A stretch of 64,000 nucleotides of DNA, from the NCBI GenBank assembly GCA_017624835.1, contig JAGAMG010000039.1, positions 1 through 64,000 on the forward strand, in the 5' to 3' direction. Source of the DNA: Lachnospiraceae bacterium. Its GTDB lineage: Bacteria; Bacillota; Clostridia; Lachnospirales; Lachnospiraceae. Below are positions 55,423 to 63,527 of the stretch, in pieces. Position numbers and translations under genes: made by a program. Within the stretch, counting starts at the first letter, position 1, and each line of letters starts with the position of its first letter. The notes under the pieces were generated by a model. It ran no database searches and was not told where the DNA came from. It saw nothing but the letters and a program-made list of their open reading frames with translations.

Positions 55423-56156
55423 GGAATGCATGGTATGCCTATGGTAAGGCTTATAGCTTGGAAAATTTAAAGAGGCTGTGGAATTTTTCTGCTATCTGGA
55501 TATTCTTTTATATGTTGTTTCTATTGCCTGTTAATATTTTAGAAGTGCAGGATGGTAAGCATCTGGCACTCTATTACCTAAAGATGCTGCCACTTATGTT
55601 TATGATATTAAATAATGCATTGGTTTTGCTTACCATGCCTAAGAGGATGTTTTTGTGTCCCATGAATAAGCAACAGCGTAAGAAATATGTATTGAATCTG
55701 TTTTGGATAAAGGTACTTGTTCCTGTGCTGGTGGGAATTGTTTTTAATTTATTGGAGTTATTTTTATTTAAGACATCAATGGTGTATTTTGGTAGCTTGG
55801 TAATTGCCTTTTTCGTGGTAAATTTTTCTACCTGTTTGTTTCCACAGCTTAATGCAAGAGAAAAACGAAAAAGAGGATGGGAAAATTTGATAATGGGTGC
55901 AAGCTCTGTATGGAATGGCATTAATATGCTTTTGGCTTGTGTACAGATTGGTCTGATTATGTATTTGGAAAAATATGAAAAAGCCTTATCCATGGGAGAG
56001 GGAATTGCCTTAGGAATTAGCACGGTAATTCAAATTCTACTATGCATCCTTATTTGGAAAAAGAATATGCCCTGTATTATAGCAGAGGCCACAGATTATG
56101 AAATTTGCTTCCGCATTCGTAAAAATTCAGAGAAAAACGCCTTAAATAGAGGCTAG
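55416..56156 (+). CDS. Membrane permease of the YtrA-type ABC locus
   Basis: This 246-residue protein has about six hydrophobic segments (near 24-42, 58-74, 98-122, 128-146, 172-190, 202-222) and no ATPase motifs. It has no family I can name with certainty; context makes it the permease for the upstream ATPase. ATG at 55416 follows GGGTGGAAAGAG and overlaps the preceding stop. Confidence 0.75.
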   Translation: MLRNAWYAYGKAYSLENLKRLWNFSAIWIFFYMLFLLPVNILEVQDGKHLALYYLKMLPLMFMILNNALVLLTMPKRMFLCPMNKQQRKKYVLNLFWIKVLVPVLVGIVFNLLELFLFKTSMVYFGSLVIAFFVVNFSTCLFPQLNAREKRKRGWENLIMGASSVWNGINMLLACVQIGLIMYLEKYEKALSMGEGIALGISTVIQILLCILIWKKNMPCIIAEATDYEICFRIRKNSEKNALNRG

Positions 56157-56166
56157 GAGAATCACT

Positions 56167-56538
56167 ATGAAAATTATCATTCAGCCACAGGGAACCTTGG
56201 CAATCTATGAACAAATCGTTAATCAATTAAAAAATGCCATTGTAACAGGCGAACTGAAGGCAGGGGAAGCCCTTCCCTCCATCCGTGGGCTGGCAGGGGA
56301 ATTGCAGGTCAGTGTCATTACCACAAAGCGCGCCTATGAGGAACTGGAAAATGAGGGATTAATCCGTTCTGTTGCAGGAAAGGGCTTTTATGCTTGTGAA
56401 TATAATACCGATTATCTGCGGGAAAAGCAGCTGATGATGTTGGAAAAACGTCTGGGAGAATGGATTGGAGAGGCTAAGGCGGCAGGGCTTAGCTGTCAGG
56501 AAATTTTGGAGATGGCAGAAACTCTGTATGGGAATTAA
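56167..56538 (+). CDS. GntR-family regulator, YtrA subfamily
   Basis: This 123-residue repressor has the GntR winged helix (IYEQIVNQLKNAIVTGELKAGEALPSIR, then VSVITTKRAYEELENEGLI) and the short YtrA tail that only dimerises. YtrA regulators sit beside ABC genes and repress them. It lies between the two halves of the ABC operon, and an 18-base inverted repeat overlaps the operon promoter. The inducer might be a cell-wall antibiotic, as for YtrA of Bacillus. Confidence 0.93.
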   Translation: MKIIIQPQGTLAIYEQIVNQLKNAIVTGELKAGEALPSIRGLAGELQVSVITTKRAYEELENEGLIRSVAGKGFYACEYNTDYLREKQLMMLEKRLGEWIGEAKAAGLSCQEILEMAETLYGN

Positions 56539-56564
56539 GGAATCAGAAATGAGGGATGCAAAAA

Positions 56565-57218
56565 ATGCTATTGGAATTTGAACATGTAACGGGTATACCT
56601 AAAAAATTTGCCCTAAAGGATATCAATTTTTCTCTGGAAGCAGGGTATATTTGTGGCTTGGCAGGAAAAAACGGAGCAGGAAAGAGTACTCTGCTGGACT
56701 ACATTATGAACCCCAGACAATTGTATACAGGGGAAATTCGACTGAATGGTGTGAATATCAGGGAGAATCATACCTACATGAAGAATAAGCTGGGCTTTGT
56801 GTCCGATGAGAATCAGTTTCTTAAAGAGCGCACTGCCATGCAGAATGTGGAACTTCTCAGCAGATTTTATGAAAATTGGGATATGGAGCTTTTTAAAGCC
56901 GCTATGAAAAAAATGGAGCTGCCTGTTACCAAAACAGTTGGGAAAATGTCCAGAGGAGAGAATTTTAAATTTCAGACAGCCTTTGCCATGGCACACAAAT
57001 CCGAGCTCTACTTACTGGATGAGGTTACCGCCGGCATGGATCCGGTATTTCGCATTGATTATTTTAAAATGCTTCAGGAAATTATTGCAGAGGAGCAGGC
57101 ATCCATACTGATGACCAGCCATATTCAGGATGAAATCAGCAGGAAAACAGATTTTGTGGGAATCATGGAGCAGGGCAGAATGATACAGTTTGGCGAAAGT
57201 CTGGAGATATTGGCGTAA
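56565..57218 (+). CDS. Second ABC ATPase of the YtrA-type locus
   Basis: This 217-residue ATPase has Walker A GKNGAGKST, a poor signature (MSRGENFKFQ in place of LSGGQ), Walker B LYLLDEVTAGMD with Glu, and MTSHI. ATG 56565 is chosen because GAGGG lies nine bases before it; ATG 56556 is adjacent to that site. Together with 54553 it provides two ATPases for the locus. Confidence 0.87.
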   Translation: MLLEFEHVTGIPKKFALKDINFSLEAGYICGLAGKNGAGKSTLLDYIMNPRQLYTGEIRLNGVNIRENHTYMKNKLGFVSDENQFLKERTAMQNVELLSRFYENWDMELFKAAMKKMELPVTKTVGKMSRGENFKFQTAFAMAHKSELYLLDEVTAGMDPVFRIDYFKMLQEIIAEEQASILMTSHIQDEISRKTDFVGIMEQGRMIQFGESLEILA

Positions 57219-57238
57219 AGTGGATGGGAGTGAGATAT

Positions 57239-57802
57239 ATGGAAATGGAATATAAAGAGACGGAATGTAAACAAGGCTTAAGTCAGGAGCAAAAGATGAT
57301 TCGGAAGTTTTTTAAGGAATTCCTTAGTTGGAATACGGAATCCATTGGAAACTGGCTGGGAGCAGGTGTAGCAGAATTCTTTTTTCTGTTGTCTATAGGA
57401 ATAATACCTTTTCAGGAAATGCTTGAGGAAATTGCGGGACAGGCGGAAGGCTCCAGCGATGCTCTATTTATTCTGATATTTGCTGTTCTGGGATGGCTGC
57501 CTGCTTTTCTTTACATTGGCCCTTATATTGCCTTTAAGGAGGAGCGGAAGGATTGTAGTATTACTGCCAAATTAAAATATCTTCCTGTGGACCTAAAGGA
57601 AATTCAAAAGATGCGCGTAATTTATGTTATGAAATTCATAGGGAAGCAGTTTCTTGCAGCATTTTGCCTGCAAATGTTGGCGGCATGGTTTATTTGTCAC
57701 GAAATCACCTGGATGAATGTGGTGTATGTAATCTGCGCAGCATTGCTTTGGCCTGCGGTGCTTGTGGTGCCGGTGGCTATTTGGGGAAGACGGTATCAAT
57801 GA
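57239..57802 (+). CDS. Hypothetical membrane protein, last gene of the ABC locus
   Basis: This 187-residue protein has an acidic and charged start (to about 25), then hydrophobic segments near 43-58, 78-102, 132-150 and 155-178. It has no family I recognise; context makes it a second permease partner for the 56565 ATPase. ATG 57239 has GGGAG eight bases before it; ATG 57224 overlaps the site. It ends shortly before the 53-bp array. Confidence 0.65.
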   Translation: MEMEYKETECKQGLSQEQKMIRKFFKEFLSWNTESIGNWLGAGVAEFFFLLSIGIIPFQEMLEEIAGQAEGSSDALFILIFAVLGWLPAFLYIGPYIAFKEERKDCSITAKLKYLPVDLKEIQKMRVIYVMKFIGKQFLAAFCLQMLAAWFICHEITWMNVVYVICAALLWPAVLVVPVAIWGRRYQ

Positions 57803-57845
57803 GAGGAAGCTAAAACTCCATTGACGCAGAACTAAGAGTTATATG

Positions 57846-58255
57846 CCAACTAAAGTGAGAAAATGCGGATTTAGTTGGGATAAGGCTAAGAAGCATTCCC
57901 AACTAAAGTAGGAAAAAGCGGGTTTAGTTGGGATAAGGCTAAGAAGCATTTCCAACTAAAGCAGAAAAAAGCGGGTTTAGTTGGGATAAAACTAAGAGGC
58001 ATTCCCAGCTAAAGTAAGAAAATGCGAATTAAGTTGGTATAAAAGTAAGAGGCTTTCCCAACGAAAGTGAGAAAATATAAATTATGTTGGGATAAAATCA
58101 ACAAAAAAAACCAACCAAAATGAGAAAAATGCAAGATGGTTGGGATTAGAGCAGAAAAATAATCCAATTAAAGCAGAAAAATCCCAATTTAGTTGGGATA
58201 AGGCCAAGACAAACCACCAACTAAAATAGAAAAATCTAATTTTAGTTGGGAAAAT
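57846..58255. repeat. Tandem array, exact 53-bp period, each unit a hairpin
   Basis: Units begin at 57846, 57899, 57952, 58005, 58058, 58111 and 58164, each 53 bases, with a partial eighth at 58217. Every unit has CCAACTAAA-like and TTTAGTTGG-like arms about 14-15 bases apart. Units 1-3 are very similar, units 4-7 differ strongly but keep length and stem. In unit 6 the arms are CCAACCA and TGGTTGG, a paired change from T-A to C-G. Period 53 is not divisible by three and no ribosome site or start is near, so it is not coding on the plus strand. Confidence 0.88.
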
Positions 58256-58266
58256 TAAATGAAAAG

Positions 58267-58305
58267 CACCTCTGAATGTTAAAAATAGCATTCAGAGGTG
58301 TTTTT
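58267..58305 (+). terminator. Terminator after the 53-bp array
   Basis: CACCTCTGAATG (58267-58278) pairs perfectly with CATTCAGAGGTG (58289-58300), then TTTTT. It suggests that a transcript crosses or comes from the array. Confidence 0.88.
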
Positions 58306-58442
58306 AATTAAAAGGATTGACAAACGCATAAACATATGATTATATGTGTATATATTAAATGAATACATGAATAAATGTTCAAGCGATGATAGACTTAACA
58401 CATCATAAGAAAAGGAGTCATCGGAGAAGGAGAGAGGTACTA

Positions 58443-59018
58443 ATGATTTATCAAATAATTGCTATTTTCATTTTATTAACATTTTACACATTCTATTTTG
58501 CAAAAATCATAATTCAAAAGAAACATTCTATTAAAACCAATCAAATGGGGATTGGAAATAAACCTGCGAAGGTGTTGATAATTGAGAGAATCATGAGTGT
58601 TGCCACAGTACTAACCTGTGTCGGTGGTGTAGGCAGTATCTTATTCGTGAAAAGATTTATCATAACAGAGCTTAGAATTGCAGGAATCATCATAGGTGTT
58701 TTTGCAGTGATTTGTTTTGCCTTAGCTACTATTACTATGAAAAGTAGTTGGAGAGTTGGAATCCCGGAGGAAAAAACATCATTAATTACAAAGGGTATTT
58801 ATCAATGTAGCAGAAATCCGGCTTTTCTTGGGTTTGATTTATTATATCTATCCATATGTCTTATGTTTTTTAATATCCCATTAGTATTAATATCTGCTTG
58901 GGCAGCGGTGATGCTGCATCTTCAGATTTTGCAGGAAGAAGAGCATATGCATAATATGTTTGGCAAAGAGTATGATGAATATAAGAAAGGTACTTTAAGA
59001 TATTTGGGGAGAAGATAG
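58443..59018 (+). CDS. Isoprenylcysteine carboxyl methyltransferase family membrane protein
   Basis: This 191-residue protein has about five hydrophobic segments (near 3-20, 45-62, 75-97, 130-165) and the family signature GIYQCSRNPAFLGFDLLYL with a later EEEHMHNMFGKEYDEYKKG, which together bind S-adenosylmethionine in related methyltransferases (ICMT/PEMT). The substrate is unknown. ATG 58443 follows AGGAGAGAGGT; the frame open to 58386 has no site. Confidence 0.85.
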   Translation: MIYQIIAIFILLTFYTFYFAKIIIQKKHSIKTNQMGIGNKPAKVLIIERIMSVATVLTCVGGVGSILFVKRFIITELRIAGIIIGVFAVICFALATITMKSSWRVGIPEEKTSLITKGIYQCSRNPAFLGFDLLYLSICLMFFNIPLVLISAWAAVMLHLQILQEEEHMHNMFGKEYDEYKKGTLRYLGRR

Positions 59019-59143
59019 GCAACAGGGTTGCCGAAAGAGTCATGATAACGAGCCATGAAATAGGTTTGTGTATAAAATAAATTTATGGTAATATAAAAAA
59101 AGCAAAACCTTATTTTTAAGTAAACAGATAGGAAAAGAAAACC

Positions 59144-60475
59144 ATGGATTTATTTGAATATATGAGAAGTACCAATATGGAAAAGGAATCCCCCCTGGCA
59201 GCAAGAATGCGCCCAAGAACCTTGGATGAGGTAGTAGGCCAGGAGCATATTATCGGAAAGGACAAGCTGCTTTACCGGGCCATCAAGGCGGACAAAATCA
59301 GCTCTGTTATTTTTTATGGGCCTCCCGGAACAGGAAAGACCACCCTTGCGAAAGTCATCGCCAACACTACCAGCGCCGAATTTACCCAGATTAATGCTAC
59401 CATAGCCGGCAAAAAGGATATGGAAGAGGTGGTAAATAAGGCAAAAGAATTGCAGGGAATGTATGGCAAGCGCACCATTCTGTTTATCGATGAGATTCAT
59501 CGCTTCAACAAGAGCCAGCAGGATTATCTGCTTCCTTTTGTGGAGGACGGAACGGTTATTTTAATCGGTGCTACCACGGAGAATCCTTATTTTGAGGTAA
59601 ACGGGGCGTTGATTTCCCGATCCATTATTTTTGAATTGGAGCCCATCCCAAAGACTGCTATTAAGGAGCTTTTGAAAAAAGCTGTTTATGACAGCGAGCG
59701 CGGTATGGGGGCTTATGATGCGGTAATTGATGAGGATGCCCTTGATTTCTTGGCGGATATTTCCGGCGGAGATGCAAGACATGCTTTAAATGCCATTGAG
59801 CTTGGGGTTATGACCACCAATCGTGGTGAAGACGGAAAGATACATATTACTCTGGATGTGGCACAGGAATGTATTCAGAAGCGTGCCGTAAGATATGACA
59901 AAAATGGTGACAACCATTATGATACCATTTCTGCTTTTATCAAAAGTATGCGGGGCTCTGACCCGGATGCAGCGGTTTATTATCTGGCGCGTATGCTATA
60001 TGCAGGAGAAAGCGTTACCTTTATTGCCAGACGTATTATGATATGTGCTTCCGAGGATGTGGGAAATGCAGACCCTAATGCCTTGGTGGTGGCAGTAAAT
60101 GCTTCTCTGGCAGTGGAGCGTGTGGGCATGCCGGAGGCACAGATTATTCTGGCACAGGCAGTGACTTATGTAGCCACAGCGCCAAAGAGCAATGCCAGCT
60201 GCAATGCTGTTTTTGAGGCAATGCAGGAGGTAAAAGAAACAGGTAACTTACCCATTCCATCCCACCTACAGGATGCACATTATAAAGGAGCAGCAAAATT
60301 GGGACACGGCACAGGCTATAAATATGCGCATGATTATCCAAACCATTATGTGGAACAGCAGTATCTGCCCTATGAACTAAACGGTAAAGAATTCTACAGT
60401 CCCTCCGGTAATGGATATGAGGTCAAAATTAAGGAGCATATGCAGAGGATTAAACGGGAAGCTAAGGAAAACTAA
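59144..60475 (+). CDS. rarA: Replication-associated recombination protein RarA (MgsA)
   Basis: This 443-residue AAA+ ATPase has Walker A GPPGTGKT at 59-66, Walker B TILFIDEIHRF at 111-121, sensor GATTENPYFEVN and a C-terminal tetramerisation region. It works at stalled replication forks. Its last four bases overlap the minus-strand DUF4364 gene end. No partner gene is adjacent. Confidence 0.96.
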   Translation: MDLFEYMRSTNMEKESPLAARMRPRTLDEVVGQEHIIGKDKLLYRAIKADKISSVIFYGPPGTGKTTLAKVIANTTSAEFTQINATIAGKKDMEEVVNKAKELQGMYGKRTILFIDEIHRFNKSQQDYLLPFVEDGTVILIGATTENPYFEVNGALISRSIIFELEPIPKTAIKELLKKAVYDSERGMGAYDAVIDEDALDFLADISGGDARHALNAIELGVMTTNRGEDGKIHITLDVAQECIQKRAVRYDKNGDNHYDTISAFIKSMRGSDPDAAVYYLARMLYAGESVTFIARRIMICASEDVGNADPNALVVAVNASLAVERVGMPEAQIILAQAVTYVATAPKSNASCNAVFEAMQEVKETGNLPIPSHLQDAHYKGAAKLGHGTGYKYAHDYPNHYVEQQYLPYELNGKEFYSPSGNGYEVKIKEHMQRIKREAKEN

Positions 60476-60987
60476 AATAATTCCTGAATCAAATATTGAT
60501 AGATTTCCTGGTTCTTATTCTGCCAATTATCGCAGATAGCAGCGGCAACCTCTTCCACAGGAACGGATATGGTGATTTCTACCAGATTAATATCCCTGTC
60601 CTTGGCAACCAGATGTGCTTCGTATTCACCGGAGGTGGATTTGTAATAATCTCCTAGGATAGAAACCTCATTGCGCAGGGTAAATTCTTTTTCACGGAAA
60701 TAGGTGTCAATGTCATGCTTAATGGCATCGCTGATACGGTTTCCAAAGAAGGAAAGAGTTTCCCTGCCTTCTTCTGTGATGGCAAGGTGGGTGCGGTTGC
60801 GGATGGAATCCGAGGAAATCATTCCGGCGTCCGTTAACTCGCTGATTACCTGCTGTAAGGTCAGGAAATTAGTGTATTCCTTTTCTAAGATAAAATCACT
60901 AATCTGAGCCGTGGTCATGGGAAAAGAAACACGGTTCAGCATGTATAATATGATTAAGTTGTAAAGTGTCAAAGGGTCTTGTAACAT
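60472..60987 (-). CDS. DUF4364 family protein
   Basis: This 171-residue cytoplasmic protein matches DUF4364: LTLYNLIILYMLNRV at the start, then a winged-helix-like region ISDFILEKEYTNFLTLQQVISEL and ITEEGRETLSFF. It is probably a DNA-binding protein of unknown target. It converges with rarA by a few bases and is upstream of no gene on its strand in this window. Confidence 0.9.
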   Translation of the reverse strand: MLQDPLTLYNLIILYMLNRVSFPMTTAQISDFILEKEYTNFLTLQQVISELTDAGMISSDSIRNRTHLAITEEGRETLSFFGNRISDAIKHDIDTYFREKEFTLRNEVSILGDYYKSTSGEYEAHLVAKDRDINLVEITISVPVEEVAAAICDNWQNKNQEIYQYLIQELF

Positions 60988-61035
60988 AATTTATTTCCTT
61001 ATCTAAATTTTTAGTGCATCTTTGAATGAATTTTA

Positions 61036-62022
61036 TTATAAAGATGCGTCAGGCATTATAAGAGCGGAGCCCTGAATGGCATTTCGCGCCTTCATCCGCT
61101 TATGCAGGGAATTTAATACATCTCTTTTATTCAGACTCCATTTGGGAGCAATCAATAAATCCTTGGGACCGTCACCGGTCACACGATGGATTACGATGTC
61201 CGGCGAAAGCTGTTCCAAACAATCTATTACCAAATCTAAATATTCGTCCTTGAAAAGGGCTTCAAAATTTCCTTCCCGGTAATAATCAGCCAAATCTGTA
61301 TCCTCTAATATGTGCAGAAGCTGTAGCTTTATGCCAAAGGGCTTTAAGTGATTCAGATAGCCGATGGTCTGCAATATCATGTCTCTTGTCTCATGGGGGA
61401 GTCCTAATATCACATGTACAATCACAGGAATATCAATAGCAGACAGTTTGTCAAAAGCTTCCTCAAAGCAGGGAAGTTCATAGCCTCTGCGGATAAAGAC
61501 TGCAGTTTGCTCATGAATGGTTTGTAATCCTAACTCTATCCAGATAAATTTGTCAGGATAGGATTTTTTTAAGTCTGCCAGCAGTGTCAATACCTCGTCC
61601 GGCAGGCAGTCCGGTCTGGTGGCAATGGAGATGCCGCAGACTTGGGAGCAGGAGAGTGCTTCGCGGTAAACCTGTTCCAAATAAGATATCGGGGCGTAGG
61701 TGTTGGTATATGCCTGAAAATAGGCAATAAAGTGTTGTCCTATTTTTTTATCATGAAAAAGTGAAATTCCCTCTTCCAACTGTTCCTGAATGCTTTTGCC
61801 CTTAGTGGAGACTGCAAAGTCACCGCTACCACCGGCACTACAGAAGATACAGCCCCGAGTACCCAGTGTCCCGTCCCGATTGGGACAGGACATATGGGTA
61901 TTCAGGGCTATTTTATAGCATTTGTGCTGAAAGGTATTCTTGCAGTAAGCATCTAGAGAATAGTAGGGCTTACCATGCCACGAAGATGCCAACCATAGGG
62001 GCGTAACACTAGTTTGAAACAT
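61036..62022 (-). CDS. TIGR01212 family radical SAM protein
   Basis: This 328-residue protein has the cluster-binding motif Cys46-x11-Cys58-x2-Cys61 (CPNRDGTLGTRGCIFC), then the SAM-binding barrel. TIGR01212 proteins are related to Elp3-type radical SAM enzymes; the substrate is unknown. It lies 14 bases downstream of the malic enzyme gene and is probably in its operon. Confidence 0.93.
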   Translation of the reverse strand: MFQTSVTPLWLASSWHGKPYYSLDAYCKNTFQHKCYKIALNTHMSCPNRDGTLGTRGCIFCSAGGSGDFAVSTKGKSIQEQLEEGISLFHDKKIGQHFIAYFQAYTNTYAPISYLEQVYREALSCSQVCGISIATRPDCLPDEVLTLLADLKKSYPDKFIWIELGLQTIHEQTAVFIRRGYELPCFEEAFDKLSAIDIPVIVHVILGLPHETRDMILQTIGYLNHLKPFGIKLQLLHILEDTDLADYYREGNFEALFKDEYLDLVIDCLEQLSPDIVIHRVTGDGPKDLLIAPKWSLNKRDVLNSLHKRMKARNAIQGSALIMPDASL

Positions 62023-62036
62023 ATTGTAATCCTTTT

Positions 62037-63185
62037 TTAGATATGGCTCTTTACCGCATTGGCAACAGCTTCTGCAGCCTTGGGGTTAAAAGCCTCAGGT
62101 AAAATAAAGTTTTCGTTTAATTCTTCGGCAGATACCAAAGCAGCAAGTGCCTCTGCGGCAGCCAGCTTCATTTCCTCAGTTATCTGAGTAGCGCGACCTT
62201 CCAAGGCACCCTTAAAGATTCCGGGGAAGGCAACCACGTTATTTACTTGATTAGGGAAATCACTGCGTCCCGTACCAACCACTCTTGCGCCGGCAGCCTT
62301 TGCCATATCGGGCATAATTTCAGGAACAGGGTTTGCCATGGCAAAGAGAATGGAATCCTGATTCATGGACGCCACCATCTCAGGAGTAACAATATTGGGA
62401 GCAGACACACCTACAAAAATGTCGGCACCCTTCAAGGCATCTGCCAGGTTTCCGCTTTCGTTATTTAAATTGGTTACCTCAGCCATTTTTTGCTGCATCC
62501 AGTTTAAGCCCGGGGTATCCTTAGAAACAATTCCTACTTTGTCACACATGATAATATTGGGGAAGCCGTAGGTAAGCAGCAGCTTGGTAATGGCAACACC
62601 GGCACTACCAGCACCGTTTACTACCACACGGCAGTCTTCTTTTTTCTTATTTACAACCTTCAAGGCATTGATAATACCTGCCAATACCACGATAGCAGTA
62701 CCATGCTGGTCATCATGAAAAACAGGAATATCAAGGGTAGCCTTCAGGCGTTCTTCGATTTCAAAACAGCGGGGAGCACTGATATCTTCCAGATTAATGC
62801 CGCCAAATCCGGGAGCCAGCCAGGTAACAGCCTTAATAATTTCTTCCGTATCCTGAGTGTCCAGACAAATGGGCACTGCATTTACATTGCCAAATTCCTT
62901 GAATAAAACAGCCTTTCCTTCCATAACAGGCATAGCCGCATGGGGACCGATATTTCCAAGACCTAAAACCGCACTGCCGTCGGATACTACAGCTACGGTA
63001 TTGGACTTCATGGTGTATTTGTAAGCAGCCTCTTTATCCTCTGCAATGACCTTGCAGGGTTCTGCAACACCGGGAGTATAGGCAATGGACAAATCCTCAC
63101 GGGATTTAACAGGGGATTTGGACACTGTTTCCAGCTTGCCGTTCCATTTTTCATGCATTAAAAGCGCTTTTTCGTTTGTTGTCAT
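62037..63185 (-). CDS. NAD(P)-dependent malic enzyme (oxaloacetate-decarboxylating)
   Basis: This 382-residue cytosolic enzyme converts malate to pyruvate, CO2 and reduced NAD(P). Tyr36 ([10 protein letters not shown]) and Lys91 (EGKAVLF) are the expected catalytic pair, [15 protein letters not shown] and [12 protein letters not shown] carry metal ligands, and [13 protein letters not shown] is the nucleotide-binding loop. It is the short bacterial form. The cofactor cannot be fixed from sequence. AGAGGTAGTAGG precedes the start. Confidence 0.95.
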   Translation of the reverse strand: MTTNEKALLMHEKWNGKLETVSKSPVKSREDLSIAYTPGVAEPCKVIAEDKEAAYKYTMKSNTVAVVSDGSAVLGLGNIGPHAAMPVMEGKAVLFKEFGNVNAVPICLDTQDTEEIIKAVTWLAPGFGGINLEDISAPRCFEIEERLKATLDIPVFHDDQHGTAIVVLAGIINALKVVNKKKEDCRVVVNGAGSAGVAITKLLLTYGFPNIIMCDKVGIVSKDTPGLNWMQQKMAEVTNLNNESGNLADALKGADIFVGVSAPNIVTPEMVASMNQDSILFAMANPVPEIMPDMAKAAGARVVGTGRSDFPNQVNNVVAFPGIFKGALEGRATQITEEMKLAAAEALAALVSAEELNENFILPEAFNPKAAEAVANAVKSHI

Positions 63186-63276
63186 CCTACTACCTCTTTC
63201 TACTTCTATTGATTTTTATTTCATATGTAAAGGAGTCAGTGCAACTGACATCCGTAGGGGCTTTTGCACCATAAGT

Positions 63277-63305
63277 ATCATATAATAGTTTTTTTCCGTT
63301 ATCAA
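63277..63305 (-). promoter_or_regulatory. Promoter for malic enzyme operon
   Basis: Minus strand TTGATA (63305-63300), 17 bases and TATGAT (63282-63277), about 92 bases before the start. The transcribed leader has a perfect 6-pair hairpin (63235-63249). Confidence 0.68.
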
Positions 63306-63337
63306 GAGAAGAAAAAAAATTAAGAAAAAATTTAAGA

Positions 63338-63359
63338 AAAAATAGGACTTCCTATTTTT
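63338..63359. terminator. AT-rich hairpin between malic enzyme and rho genes
   Basis: AAAAATAGG (63338-63346) pairs perfectly with CCTATTTTT (63351-63359), giving T-rich ends on both strands. Both flanking genes diverge, so it may mark an upstream transcript end or a protein site; the -35 area of the rho promoter overlaps it. Confidence 0.45.
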
Positions 63360-63371
63360 AAAGAATTGTAT

Positions 63372-63377
63372 TATAAT
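63372..63377 (+). promoter_or_regulatory. Likely rho -10 box
   Basis: TATAAT at 63372-63377 in an AT-rich region, with no clear -35. The gap to rho (63186-63527, 342 bases) also holds the malic enzyme promoter, the AT-rich hairpin at 63338-63359 and a start-less open frame at 63387-63476; nothing else is recognised. Confidence 0.5.
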
Positions 63378-63527
63378 GTGTAATGACATGACATTCGGTC
63401 GTGTATCAAGGAACACATCCATGAAAATCTCGATGTTAACCCCGAACGATTTGATAAATTTAAGGAAGAGAAATAAGGCTATTAATGTTATCAATATAAA
63501 TATCAATTTCCGAAACAGGAGGAATCT

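Noticed and set aside
57846-58255. CRISPR array
   Set aside because: Units do not show identical repeats separated by unrelated spacers; similarity spreads over the whole 53-base unit, and no cas genes are present.
58082-58291. Minus-strand open frame of 69 codons across the 53-bp array
   Set aside because: It is a by-product of AT-rich hairpin units; the 53-base period would shift frame and there is no ribosome site.
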